Positions 21,914 to 33,259 of a stretch of 64,000 bases of DNA are shown in pieces. Source of the DNA: Hofstenia miamia. Taxonomy: Eukaryota; Xenacoelomorpha; Acoela. Position numbers and translations under genes: made by a program. The stretch is taken from the NCBI GenBank assembly GCA_004352715.1, contig SCFE01000036.1, forward strand, positions 2,220,236-2,284,235. Direction: 5' to 3'. How positions within the stretch are numbered: position 1 is the first letter of the stretch; the number at the start of each line of letters is the position of its first letter. A model generated the notes under the pieces. The model ran no database searches and was not told the origin of the DNA. It saw only the letters and a program-made list of their open reading frames with translations.

Positions 21914-23272
21914 ATGGACGAGGAACAGATGACTACGATGATCGCAGCTGCGATGAAGGCTGCAATGGAGAACCTGAGTAGTGTCCCGTCAACGTTACGA
22001 ACTGGACCGTCTATGAAAATTGAAAGTTTCGTAAGACCTTTTTCTGGTAAGACGAACTTTGTTGAATGGTTAAAGAAATACCAACTTGTAAGTGGCCAAT
22101 TTTCGTGGAATAATACGCAAATGCTACCATTGTATTTGGAGGGTGAAGCGTTTGAGGNNNNNNNNNNNNNNNNNNNNNNNNNNNNNNNNNNNNNNNNNNN
22201 NNNNNNNNNNNNNNNNNNNNNNNNNNNNNNNNNNNNNNNNNNNNNNNNNNNNNNNNNNNNNNNNNNNNNNNNNNNNNNNNNNNNNNNNNNNNNNNNNNNN
22301 NNNNNNNNNNNNNNNNNNNNNNNNNNNNNNNNNNNNNNNNNNNNNNNNNNNNNNNNNNNNNNNNNNNNNNNNNNNNNNNNNNNNNNNNNNNNNNNNNNNN
22401 NNNNNNNNNNNNNNNNNNNNNNNNNNNNNNNNNNNNNNNNNNNNNNNNNNNNNNNNNNNNNNNNNNNNNNNNNNNNNNNNNNNNNNNNNNNNNNNNNNNN
22501 NNNNNNNNNNNNNNNNNNNNNNNNNNNNNNNNNNNNNNNNNNNNNNNNNNNNNNNNNNNNNNNNNNNNNNNNNNNNNNNNNNNNNNNNNNNNNNNNNNNN
22601 NNNNNNNNNNNNNNNNNNNNNNNNNNNNNNNNNNNNNNNNNNNNNNNNNNNNNNNNNNNNNNNNNNNNNNNNNNNNNNNNNNNNNNNNNNNNNNNNNNNN
22701 NNNNNNNNNNNNNNNNNNNNNNNNNNNNNNNNNNNNNNNNNNNNNNNNNNNNNNNNNNNNNNNNNNNNNNNNNNNNNNNNNNNNNNNNNNNNNNNNNNNN
22801 NNNNNNNNNNNNNNNNNNNNNNNNNNNNNNNNNNNNNNNNNNNNNNNNNNNNNNNNNNNNNNNNNNNNNNNNNNNNNNNNNNNNNNNNNNNNNNNNNNNN
22901 NNNNNNNNNNNNNNNNNNNNNNNNGCGACAGTGCTCGTCGTTAATAGTAAGATACCGAATAGAATCAAGAAAGTTAATATAGACAGACTGGCGATTGAAC
23001 CGAGTGCTAATAATAACGACATAAAAAATGAAGAAGTTTTTCCTGGGAGTGATAATCTAGTAGAATTAGAAATGGAGGATCCACCGATTGTAGGAGTGAT
23101 GTGTAATGTAAACGCTCAAAGTTCGATAGTTGACGATGACAGTGATGACTCAATGGATAACAGCCATTTAGGAGATTTACAAGTGCGCAGAGGAACAAGG
23201 TTAAGACGTGCACCAGAAAGATACGGAATTCCAGTTTCGTGGGACTCACTGGAAGGAGGGGATGTTATGTAA
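21914..23272 (+). CDS. Gypsy-like Gag-Pol polyprotein, both ends visible
   Basis: The N-terminus (ATG at 21914) is Gag-like: after a charged leader comes ESFVRPFSGKTNFVEWLKKY and LPLYLEGEAFE, as in Ty3/Gypsy capsid domains. After a 767-N gap the C-terminus resumes with VNSKIPNRIKKVNIDRL and ends with a basic VRRGTRLRRAPERYG motif, common at the end of Gypsy integrases or polyproteins. The stop lies ten bases inside the 3' LTR. Protease, reverse transcriptase and RNase H are hidden in the gap or missing. Whether one frame joins the two ends cannot be seen. No envelope gene is visible. Confidence 0.7.
   Translation: MDEEQMTTMIAAAMKAAMENLSSVPSTLRTGPSMKIESFVRPFSGKTNFVEWLKKYQLVSGQFSWNNTQMLPLYLEGEAFEXXXXXXXXXXXXXXXXXXXXXXXXXXXXXXXXXXXXXXXXXXXXXXXXXXXXXXXXXXXXXXXXXXXXXXXXXXXXXXXXXXXXXXXXXXXXXXXXXXXXXXXXXXXXXXXXXXXXXXXXXXXXXXXXXXXXXXXXXXXXXXXXXXXXXXXXXXXXXXXXXXXXXXXXXXXXXXXXXXXXXXXXXXXXXXXXXXXXXXXXXXXXXXXXXXXXXXXXXXXXXXXXXXXXXXXXXXXXXXXXXXXXXXXXXXXXXXXXATVLVVNSKIPNRIKKVNIDRLAIEPSANNNDIKNEEVFPGSDNLVELEMEDPPIVGVMCNVNAQSSIVDDDSDDSMDNSHLGDLQVRRGTRLRRAPERYGIPVSWDSLEGGDVM
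22158..22924. other. assembly gap (767 N) inside the LTR element
   Basis: Run of N between the Gag start and the polyprotein C-terminus. Confidence 0.98.
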
Positions 23273-23470
23273 TTGGAGCAATTTAATTATAAGTATAAAG
23301 AATACTTAACGTGAATGATCACACATGGACTTCAGAAGATTGCGGGAATTGGATTTTAGAAGTGTTTTGTTAAAAACGTAAACGTTTAATATCTCAAATA
23401 TAATTATTCTTACATTCTTTAAATCGACTATATAATAATTTGATCTACAAATTATTATCAAACGAGAACA
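23263..23470 (+). repeat. 3' LTR
   Basis: Direct-repeat partner of 21687-21894, preceded by a polypurine tract and followed by TGCC. Confidence 0.93.
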
Positions 23471-23525
23471 TGCCAACAACTTAGAAATTGCTAACTTCTG
23501 TAAATTTCAAGTAGGCTGGCATGTA
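23471..23525 (+). pseudogene. continuation of the LTR-split LINE relic
   Basis: Removing the LTR element and one TGCC copy joins TTC AGG CCA ATA ACA TGT CTG CC to A ACA ACT TAG AAA TTG CTA ACT in one frame. This reads FRPITCLPTT-stop-KLLTSV, the conserved RPITCLPTxYKLLT block of a LINE reverse transcriptase with Tyr mutated to a stop. The relic ends near an (ATA)n microsatellite. Confidence 0.6.
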
Positions 23526-23530
23526 CTTAG

Positions 23531-23533
<3 letters not shown>

Positions 23534-23585
<52 letters not shown>
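23534..23585. repeat. (AAT)n microsatellite, probable CR1 3' tail
   Basis: Directly follows, on the minus strand, the 3' end of the CR1 copy at 23586-23920. Confidence 0.85.
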
Positions 23586-23586
<1 letters not shown>

Positions 23587-23920
23587 TTTCAATAACTTTA
23601 TTTATCAATTCCATATCCCATGCTGCATACACCAACAAATCTGCAAAAAAATATACAATATATACAATATACATATATACATATTTACAAAAATGGTAGC
23701 ACACGCAACAAGAAAACACAGACAATAAACAAGCTAAAAATTTACAAATAAAATAACACATACTAAACTGTTTAAAAAAATTAAAAAACGTTATTTAAAC
23801 TGTTCTGCCAGGTGTTTAGTTTCTTTGAACTGCCTATTATTTTTTGATGTGCAAGTAAATTTTGTTTAAGTTTTCTTTTAAATACATTTAATGATTTAGA
23901 ATCTCTGATCTCTTGTGGTA
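23586..23920 (-). mobile_element. CR1 LINE 3' end (ORF2 C-terminus and 3' UTR)
   Basis: The minus strand reads QEIRDSKSLNVFKRKLKQNL followed by HQKIIGSSKKLNTWQ, ending NNVF and a stop at about 23787-23789. It aligns with the end of ORF2 of the long copy (FRRKIKKILLSKQSLLG..NKLSAW) but differs at many residues, so it is a related but distinct CR1 subfamily. A 3' UTR of about 200 bases ends in (ATT)n. The 5' part runs into a 1000-N gap. Confidence 0.8.
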
Positions 23921-24920
23921 NNNNNNNNNNNNNNNNNNNNNNNNNNNNNNNNNNNNNNNNNNNNNNNNNNNNNNNNNNNNNNNNNNNNNNNNNNNNNNNN
24001 NNNNNNNNNNNNNNNNNNNNNNNNNNNNNNNNNNNNNNNNNNNNNNNNNNNNNNNNNNNNNNNNNNNNNNNNNNNNNNNNNNNNNNNNNNNNNNNNNNNN
24101 NNNNNNNNNNNNNNNNNNNNNNNNNNNNNNNNNNNNNNNNNNNNNNNNNNNNNNNNNNNNNNNNNNNNNNNNNNNNNNNNNNNNNNNNNNNNNNNNNNNN
24201 NNNNNNNNNNNNNNNNNNNNNNNNNNNNNNNNNNNNNNNNNNNNNNNNNNNNNNNNNNNNNNNNNNNNNNNNNNNNNNNNNNNNNNNNNNNNNNNNNNNN
24301 NNNNNNNNNNNNNNNNNNNNNNNNNNNNNNNNNNNNNNNNNNNNNNNNNNNNNNNNNNNNNNNNNNNNNNNNNNNNNNNNNNNNNNNNNNNNNNNNNNNN
24401 NNNNNNNNNNNNNNNNNNNNNNNNNNNNNNNNNNNNNNNNNNNNNNNNNNNNNNNNNNNNNNNNNNNNNNNNNNNNNNNNNNNNNNNNNNNNNNNNNNNN
24501 NNNNNNNNNNNNNNNNNNNNNNNNNNNNNNNNNNNNNNNNNNNNNNNNNNNNNNNNNNNNNNNNNNNNNNNNNNNNNNNNNNNNNNNNNNNNNNNNNNNN
24601 NNNNNNNNNNNNNNNNNNNNNNNNNNNNNNNNNNNNNNNNNNNNNNNNNNNNNNNNNNNNNNNNNNNNNNNNNNNNNNNNNNNNNNNNNNNNNNNNNNNN
24701 NNNNNNNNNNNNNNNNNNNNNNNNNNNNNNNNNNNNNNNNNNNNNNNNNNNNNNNNNNNNNNNNNNNNNNNNNNNNNNNNNNNNNNNNNNNNNNNNNNNN
24801 NNNNNNNNNNNNNNNNNNNNNNNNNNNNNNNNNNNNNNNNNNNNNNNNNNNNNNNNNNNNNNNNNNNNNNNNNNNNNNNNNNNNNNNNNNNNNNNNNNNN
24901 NNNNNNNNNNNNNNNNNNNN

Positions 24921-24978
<58 letters not shown>
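23921..24978. other. 1000-N gap followed by (TAA)n microsatellite
   Basis: Exactly 1000 N (23921-24920), then about nineteen TAA units to 24978. The gap probably hides the remainder of the CR1 copy. Confidence 0.95.
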
Positions 24979-24979
<1 letters not shown>

Positions 24980-25565
24980 GCAGCGTGTACTAACAGTATA
25001 AAATGAAAATAAAATAAACAGAAACAAAATGAAGCTAAACAGCACTATATGAAAAAGTAGAATCTCTAGCTCTGGCTGATATTGATTGATTATAAAGTGA
25101 AGTACAAAAAGGAAAAAATATATTTATGCGTAGTACTCAGTGTTTGAAGCGTGGACACGAGCACCACACGGCATGAAATTGTACAACATTTTCAAACACG
25201 ATTCCGCACAGCACGAAAATCTATAAATTTTTCGGTGAATGTTAAAAGCATCTTAGATAAAAACCTCTATGAATGAAATCTTTTTGGCGTTAAATGTTTT
25301 CAATAGTCTAAATATTTGCTGATGGGGGATTCATACCCCTCATTCCCCCTTGGATCCGCCACTGGTTTACGTACATTTCCTTCATTAAAAGTTGAATTAT
25401 TTGTCAGAAGAGAAGAGCAAGTCTGAATTAAATTCTCAAATCTATGAACGGTATATAATTATAACGATTTCTAATACATATTTGAAAAAATTTCTTCAAT
25501 TCCCGCAATTTCCACTGACATTGCATGATGATAACGTAAAATCCTAATTTAATGAATAAGGAAAA
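24979..25565. other. intergenic sequence with a hAT-like terminus
   Basis: Unassigned AT-rich DNA apart from 25337-25364, whose complement reads CAGTGGCGGATCCAAGGGGG, a typical hAT-family terminal sequence. A partner terminus was not found. Confidence 0.45.
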
Positions 25566-26495
25566 ATGTTATTCCACTGTTTTATAATGATTTGCATATC
25601 TAAAGTAGCTCATGCTCTTTGTTTTACTGATACTCCGATTATTGGCATCATAGCAAATGAAATTGCACCAAGCATGAGTGAATATGGAAAAAGTTCTATC
25701 TATGAAGATATCGTAGTTTATATTGAGTCTGCTGGAGGCCGTGCTATTCCAATACTGCCTGGAAAAGAATCCACATATTACGACAATCTCTTCTTCCAGC
25801 TTAATGGTATTGTAATACCAGGAGGTAATGCATCCATGGAAACCTCTGAATATTTTCTGAATACCTTGTATTTTATGAATCAGAGCAGGTTAGCCTACAA
25901 TAATGGCGAGGTATTTCCCATTTTCGGAATCTGCATGGGTTTCGAAACTATGCTTTACATTTTAAGTGGAAGAAAGCAAGTGTTATCATACACACCAAAC
26001 ATTGATTACATTAATCTGCCATTTCTGTTTACGACTAAAGCAAAAAAGTCAATGTTATTTGGAAAGGCGGCACCAGATATTATTTTGACATTCACCAACC
26101 CAATTAATGCCAACATGCACAATTTTTCAGTACTAATGTCTGAATACAAAAAAAGCAAACTCCTAAAAAAATCTGTAAAAGTCCTTGCAACGAGTGTTGC
26201 CAAAAGCCAAGAATTTATAGCAGCGTTCGAATCTAGCGAAGGTTTATCTTGGTTCGGCGTCCAATCTCATCCTGAAATGAACAGTAATAACTTTAAGTTA
26301 AAATTTGTCGATCATTCCTCAGAAACTATTGTTGCCATGCAGCATTTAGCAAAAACCTTCATAGGTGAGGCACGAAAGAGCTGTCACAAATTTGAATCTG
26401 AAAGATCTTTAAAAGAACTAGAAATTCATAACTTCAATTTGTTGAGAAATGTTACTACCTCATCATTTTATGATTCCTATTATGTTTTTCAATAA
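25566..26495 (+). CDS. GGH: gamma-glutamyl hydrolase (folylpolyglutamate hydrolase), intronless
   Basis: This enzyme removes polyglutamate tails from folates in lysosomes or the secreted space and belongs to the class I glutamine amidotransferase-like fold. The 309-residue frame is close to the usual length (about 310-320). An N-terminal hydrophobic segment (residues 1-19) is consistent with a signal peptide. TPIIGIIANE opens the domain, and IVIPGGNAS is the first loop. The nucleophile elbow GICMGFE carries Cys123 and Glu127; His185 lies in ANMHNFSVLM; GVQSHPE carries His235 and Glu237, with Ser where most homologues have Trp. All catalytic residues are therefore present. The gene is a single exon with no frame damage. 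The stop sits inside CAATAAAATAA, so it overlaps a canonical polyadenylation hexamer. It may be a retrocopy or an intron-poor family member. Confidence 0.9.
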   Translation: MLFHCFIMICISKVAHALCFTDTPIIGIIANEIAPSMSEYGKSSIYEDIVVYIESAGGRAIPILPGKESTYYDNLFFQLNGIVIPGGNASMETSEYFLNTLYFMNQSRLAYNNGEVFPIFGICMGFETMLYILSGRKQVLSYTPNIDYINLPFLFTTKAKKSMLFGKAAPDIILTFTNPINANMHNFSVLMSEYKKSKLLKKSVKVLATSVAKSQEFIAAFESSEGLSWFGVQSHPEMNSNNFKLKFVDHSSETIVAMQHLAKTFIGEARKSCHKFESERSLKELEIHNFNLLRNVTTSSFYDSYYVFQ

Positions 26496-29400
26496 AATAA
26501 TTTGCTTTTCTTCATATAGAGATGGACCAAACATGAATGAAATCCCTTTCAACTAACTTATTCAGCATGCGATCAGTCTTAATGAGGATTGGAATATTAC
26601 ATTCATAGATAGAACAGAATTATTCTTTGTTTGTGAAAATTAGTCTGTTAAAATATATTTAAAAATCGAAAGAAAACAATGTAGTTCTCTTACTATGGTG
26701 TTTTCAAAAGAATAGGATTAAATTTGATATTTGGAATTTAAATTTCTACGCTAAATCCAAAAATTATAGATAATGCAAATCTTTTATAATTCTCAGTAAA
26801 TATTTAATGACCACTCTTATTTTATTATTTTAACCAGTGATGTACATAATAAATTTAATGTAATTTATGAGGAATATATTGTTAATGTAATTTAAGTTAC
26901 TAATAATTTAAAATCAGCTAAATAATTTATAATAATATAAATATACATTTCCTTGAATTGATTTAAATTATGAAAAATGTATAGTGATCATTTTAAATGT
27001 TAGCTGTGGTTTAAGAAGTATCAAAAATATTCATTGTTCATCCCTGAGTATGCCCCAAAAAAACAAATTCAGAAAAATACTTGTCACATGCTTCAGAGTT
27101 TTGTGCGAGGCGAAAACGGAATCAAAATATAAATTTGAACACATTAATAATTTAAGATCTATACAATAAATGAATTTGAGAACATGCATCACTGATGTTA
27201 AATATATAAAATCATTTCTCAGAAACAAAATTGAAAACATGGGTTCAATTAATGAGGTTTTGCAAATAATACAGATCATTTACTGTGTCTATCAAGAATA
27301 GCAAACCAAGCAATTTATGTATATCTTATCCACTTGTAAAAAGAAGCATGTCTAAAGCATCCAATTTTCTAATAATAAAAATACATATTTTAATAAAGTA
27401 GAAACCTTAACAGATTAGTAAGGAATAAATTTTCTATGAAATTATCTTCATAGTATATCTTTCTTTCAATATTTCTGAAAGTTATTTGTTTCACTAAATT
27501 TTTCTATCTGTAGTTTAAAATCACCATGCTGCGAGTGGGTCTTATCTTTTTACTTGAATAAAAAAACTTTCACCAAAATCAACCCTAACAACAGCTACTC
27601 TTAACCTTCCCCCAAGAAGATTAACTCAAACTCGAGGCAGAAATTCTTAATTAACTCTATTGATATCCTTTGTTTTTACCTGGAGTATAGAAATGATGAT
27701 AAAACGGGTCCCCAATTAAATTTTATCAAATTATTTTATGGTTATGTTATACTTAAATGAAAAAATTCCTACATGCTTTAAACTCAGCAAATATTATGAA
27801 TGACGAACCCAATCACATAACATAATCTTTCTAAAATATGGAACAAACCAACCCACTTCTATCATAAGGTAACCCACCCAACCGATGCAGCTATTGCGCA
27901 GACCAGACCCAGATTTCTCAATAGACAATGTAGGCAGTGGCGTCAAACCTGGGGGCTAGGAGGCTAGTTTTCTGAAAACTGAAATTTTTCCATTCAATTT
28001 TATCAAAATGGTATCTGTTTTTTTAAACTTTGCCGTCGTTTTAGTTTACTATATAATGAATTGTTACCCAATTTCTTATTATAATTACTGTACTTTTCAA
28101 AAATACTTCCAGATTGTTATGTTAGTAATTTACAAATGAGATTTTAGAGCAATATTTTGCTGAAATCTCCCAAATCAACGCCAACAATAAATAGAATGCC
28201 TCATTATTTTTCTTATAACCAAATAAAAGCTATTTGCAAACTGAAATTTTGAGGTATTTCAACAAAGCCCAAAATAATAAAAATTTTGCAAAGCAAGACA
28301 TTTTTCAAAATCACATCAAGCAAATGTCTTAAATTCTTTCAAATTTGAAGGAGGCAGTTAGCAATTCAGTTATATTCTGAAAAGAAACCTACTCTTAAGG
28401 ATAAGTCGTTAACTAAAAAAGCTTAAGCTTCAATCTTGTATAATAACCAACGTCAAACCAAGAATATATTACCATTTACGAATTTTTAGACTTTCTTGAA
28501 TTGTGCAATATTTTGACTCATGACAATTGTTACAGAGGTTTATAATTCTTTACTAAAAGCAATAATTTACAAACATTTATTTTCTTTTTTTGACCTTGTC
28601 AAAACGTATAACATGCGTGCAAATTTAGCATAATGCTGAAAGCAGAATTTTTTGCCAGATTCCACAATAAGAACTACATGTACTTCTTTGCAAGAAATCG
28701 CTTTTAGTGAAATATGATTTGATACAGAAGCAAACCTATTCTTGTTTGCATTTTCGAGAGTATATTTTATGTATTAATTATTGAAGTTTAAACTGGTTAC
28801 TAGTAGCTTGAACAACAAACTATTTTTCGAAGAAACATTACATATGTAAATTGTGCTAGATTAAAAAGAAACGTTCGTGACTGAAAAAATTTTCCAGTCT
28901 AAGCAAAGCATAAGTGTTTTTCAAGAATGCCACTTAGTGATTATCCTTAAAGAGCTTGGGAGTTTTTTAAGAGAACAAGCCCTTTTCCCAAATTTCAAAC
29001 GTTTTTCTCCAAATTTGCAAATTGTTGGTGAGTGCGCACCCAAGAAATGGTGAAAATTTGTACAAAATTGATTACCTCAGGTATTTAAAAACAAAAATTA
29101 TTTTATGATTATTTATCACTGAAAACGTCGACTTTTTAAAAAAAGACCTAAATACACTTCACATCTAACAATTAACATAATTCTAAGACTTAGAGCACAT
29201 GGTAGGAACGCCGAACCTTAACTGTAACTGTTTCCCTATATGTATTGATAGGCCTGCCAAACCAGTTGAGTCAGAGGTATTGACGCCAAAGGCATCAGGG
29301 TTGAAGAAATCGAGCATAGTCATGACATAACAAAACCATAATCTAAATAAGAGCGACTCCGTTTCTTGTGGTGAACTCGTAAGTTATGAATGCTTAATGT

Positions 29401-30036
29401 TTTTTTCAAGAAAATATTAAAGGTTATGAAATTCCAAAGATGTTTGAGGTTAATGATGTCTAATTCTTTACCCACTTTCACACAAAAAAAATTTTTGAAC
29501 TTCAAGGCCCTTTTCCTGATTTTTAAGGGGTTGATGGCACTCAATATAGGCCATTGCTAAGAGACCGTTCGTAGCGAAGTGCCCACTGAGATTTGCACAT
29601 TTTTACCTTATATCATTGTCTTAGTTTATTGGTTTGATATATTTATATTGTTTAGGGCTTACAGAAATCGATGGGGCTCATAGGATCGATAGAAACTAAA
29701 TTATTCGAATTGAATAATTTATTTTCACAACTTTTATTACATTTCGAAGGCAATAAAAATCCGTATGAATAATTAAGGTTAATGATCTGAAATACCGTAA
29801 ATCAGAAAGTTTTGTATCCAAATTTAGTATTTTTGGTTTAGGGAGTTTAATCGAAACTCACTTCGTTCATAAGTACATGTATTTGCAATGCATTAAGTGT
29901 TTTAAAAATCAAATAATTTTCTATCATGTATTCTTGTATATTTTTGCAATTGAATGATAAGATAAACAACAATTGACCATTTGGAGGAATTGAGAATATA
30001 ATAAAATACATGAAGTTTAAGATGTTGCTTATTTAG
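26496..30036. other. long AT-rich intergenic stretch
   Basis: No supported gene. A hAT-like terminal scrap (CAGTGGCGTCAAACCTGGGG) begins at 27935. The first exon or exons of the pepsin-like gene at 30037 should lie here, but no signal-peptide exon with a donor could be identified. Confidence 0.5.
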
Positions 30037-32526
30037 ACGCTGAATACCGCCACGGTGTTCATTGGCACTCCCCAAGAGCAATTCTCAATGGCTCTCGATA
30101 TTTCATTCAATAATATGTGGGTTCCTGTTAAAAACTCAAATGTTTCCGGGGTTGCAGTATTTGTTAACTCAACTTCTTCAACATTTAAAGCGAATGGGAC
30201 AGTTTTTTCTTATGAGTATCCTGGAAATGAAATTGTCAAAGGTGTAGTTTGCGAAGATAATGTTCAACTAGGTAATTACTTTATTTATTTTGCTGCTTAA
30301 TACAGTCTGACTGCCAAAAATTTGGTAACTTCCTGTATATAAAGAATCCTGAGCAGCTCTCTGATCTCATTTTATATCCATAGATTACAAAAAACAAATA
30401 AACAATATTTTATTGCATATGTTATTCCAGTTTTAAAACCGTGTAGGAAGCAATGAAAAAATATAGCTTAATTTTGTTGTAAAAGTTGAATAAGCGAATC
30501 ATTTTCCATCTATTGAAGATTTAGTGTAAGATATTATCTACTGCTCTAACGACGGAGTACTTAATGATATTAGACATTTTTGGCAAAACTATAAAGGAAG
30601 AGAAAGTTTTCATGTTATATTGTATTTGCAAACTTTAAATAAATTGTATTTAACATTTGAGGAGCTACTTAAACTAAGCGAGCTATGAAGAATAAATATT
30701 GATAAAACCCTATTTACTATATTTTCATCTAATTCTGTTAAGAATCTAATACCAAATTACATTAAAAAACGAAATAATCAACAATTAATTGCGTTAAATA
30801 TTTATATATTAAAATAGATGGAAACCTGACTTTCGATTCAATGTTGCAAAATATAATTAGACAAATGATTACTTGGAATATGATATTATATCTTTATTAA
30901 GGAATTATTTAAAAAATGAATTTTTAAGATTTGTAACAAGTTAATGTCCAACTTACATGAATGAATCCCCAGAAGAGTATAGTGTTGTTCAAAAAAATGC
31001 TGCCCCACTAGTTATTTGTGACAATGTCTATAATATATCATTTCTTTATTCCATAAAATCTATAAAAAATTCAAAAATTATTAGTGTCCCATTTATTATA
31101 AGCAATGTATATCTTAAAATTATCAAACTTTATCAAAAATAGAGCAAAATATAGATATATTGTCAATATTTGTAAACTTGTAGGAATTTCTAAATGGACT
31201 CGGATTACTGGCTAGTGCAATTTTTGATCGGCTCCTCGATTATAAATCTACTAATTTATTCCTGGAGAATCTATAAATCCAATCCCAACCTTCCAAGATC
31301 GCATTAAGAAACTGTCTTAATCAAATAACAACGAAAACTGTTTATAAATCAGAAACCGTTTGAATCATTACATTCAGATAAGCATTTACATTTAAACCAA
31401 CTCGGAGAATTATGTAGGTAGGGATGTTGGGTTGAATCATTTATCTCTTCCATGATAATTCGAGTTGAGTCTAAGTACAAAAAATAATTATATTTTTGCA
31501 ATGGTATGTATATTTTACACCATATATATGCAATTCCCCAGAATTCAAGGCAATTGTAACAAATTCAAAGTAAAACCTTTTAACAATTACATTGCAAACT
31601 TGCTTTAGGAAACATCAAATTTACTAAATTTGGATTTGGAGCAATACAAACAGTACCCAAGACCAAACCTCAAGTGGACGGACTCATTGGATTTGGTTAT
31701 CCTGGATACTCCGTTGATGGATTACCATCTCTACTTAATGTTGCAGTCAGCAAACACTCCTTACAACCAGTTTTTTCTTTGTATCTCAATAGGTAAAGGT
31801 TTGCATTAAATTTCGTATTATAACCTTATTCAAATCTTGATAAAGTTTGTAACATTCTATCTAAATGATGTCTTCCTAACGAATGGTTAAGCATGGTGAA
31901 CTAACACAATGAATTTAGTCAAAAGAATGGGGCGTTGTACCTCGGTGGTGAAAATCCTTCTCTACGAAGTGGCAGCTTCTCTTATGTAAGTGCAATAGAA
32001 AATACGAACGCACAATGGCAAATTCATATTAACAACCTTCATCTTGGATTCTACAGCTCCTACAGTACAACGCAAAACGGGCATCTTTCAACAACAGTAA
32101 GGGGAATATATGGTCCAAAAAATCAGGTTCACGTCATCTACCAATATCTCTGTGATAAGATAGTCAATGGTAAGTTAGTTTTATAAAAACTATGCATAAT
32201 TGTCGAGCTGTTGACGTAATTTTAACTTTTAGTTGTGTCTATAGCAAAAAACTTCTATTCTAGGTCAAACTTGCTATGTGGCTTGCGAAAGAGTAGTAAA
32301 ACTGAATCATTTCATAATTACAGTTGGTACCCACAACGTATCAATTCCAGCAACATCTTATGTGCTTCCAGCAACTTCCCCATCCGATCCAATTCCTATC
32401 TGTGAAGTGGCAATTTACATCAATCCTACATCTTCCAATTGGATTTTAGGGAATAGCTTCCTTCAAAGTCAATATGTGCTGTTTGATTGGGAGAAAAAGA
32501 GAGTAGGATTTGCCAACAAAGCATGA
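30037..32526 (+). CDS. pepsin/cathepsin D-like (family A1) protein, probably catalytically inactive
   Basis: Four exons join in frame: 30037-30271, 31609-31792, 31919-32169 and 32264-32526, all with GT-AG borders. Family A1 proteases are bilobed with one catalytic Asp per lobe. The start of lobe 1 reads TATVFIGTPQEQFSMALD followed by ISFNNMWVP; the canonical DTGSSNLWVP has become DISFNNMWVP. FGAIQT, then DGLIGFGYP and FSLYLN, match conserved mid-protein positions. In lobe 2 the canonical DTGT before the GP..V segment aligns with STTV (STTVRGIYGPKNQV), so the second Asp appears lost. The C-terminus NWILGNSFLQSQYVLFDW, then RVGFANKA, is the family ending, with ILGN for ILGD. The signal and propeptide exons were not found. 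An AATAAA lies about 40 bases after the stop. It is likely a secreted pseudoprotease; an alignment is needed to confirm the lobe-2 register. Confidence 0.85.
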
Positions 32527-33250
32527 TAGACTGAAATACACGATCAATTTTTCATTCAATTTGTTAATAAATTTACTGTTTTGCTTATGGTGGTCAATGA
32601 TTACGTGCATGTAAAGTTTTCAAAATTATCCTAAAAATGTTTTCTTCCTGGCTATTTTTTCGAACAATTAAAATGTGTAGCTTTCCCTTTATATGCATAG
32701 GATGGCAATCTGTCTTTGTAGTAAAATCAATCAATCTCATACCAATAAGATGAAAGAATATGAAATGTGTTTGTTATTGTATCCTTATTCAGACGTTAAT
32801 TCGTATCAATACGAGATCTTTTTAATCAAAATCTATTCACTACCATGCTAGCAAACAAATAAACACTACATTTTGGGCGGAATTACTGATTAACAAAGTA
32901 GCAAATTCACATATTTTCACACACTACCCAATATATAAAAAATTTACTGTGAGCATCTAAAAAATTGTGAACTAGGTTTTGAAGTTAGAGTTTTAAAGAA
33001 TACAGAAACGAAATATCTAAAAATCATTGAAAGCATTTATGAAAAATTTTCATAAAAAATTTTTGTTTGATTTTCAATGGAAAATATGAATATTACAAAT
33101 ATTACCACATCTCGTAATCCCATAATAATGTGTTCCAAAGTCCATGGAAAACAAATCTCAACTACTTTGTTTGCTCTCAATATATCACCAAAGTCCCTTC
33201 TAAGCCCACTGTGCGTTAAACCTAGATGTGTCTTCAATTTTGACTAAGTG
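32527..33250. other. intergenic sequence, nothing recognised
   Basis: AT-rich sequence between the pepsin-like gene and the mariner relic. No left terminus of that mariner was found here. Confidence 0.5.
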
Positions 33251-33259
33251 ACTTGTTTC

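Larger units (their letters stand above)
21687..23470 (+). mobile_element. Gypsy-like LTR retrotransposon with 4-bp target duplication
   Basis: Two 208-bp LTRs (21687-21894 and 23263-23470) begin TGTTATGT and end AACA. They differ at about eight positions by eye, roughly 96 percent identity. TGCC is duplicated on both sides (21683-21686 and 23471-23474). A polypurine tract GGAAGGAGGGGA lies immediately before the 3' LTR. No obvious primer-binding site starting with TGG follows the 5' LTR. The interior holds a 767-N gap and is far too short for a complete element, so either the gap is undersized or the copy is deleted. Confidence 0.88.

Noticed and set aside
23888-25045. Long frames across the 23921-24920 gap
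   Set aside because: They consist of N plus a TAA microsatellite; the only real coding part is the CR1 C-terminus in another frame.
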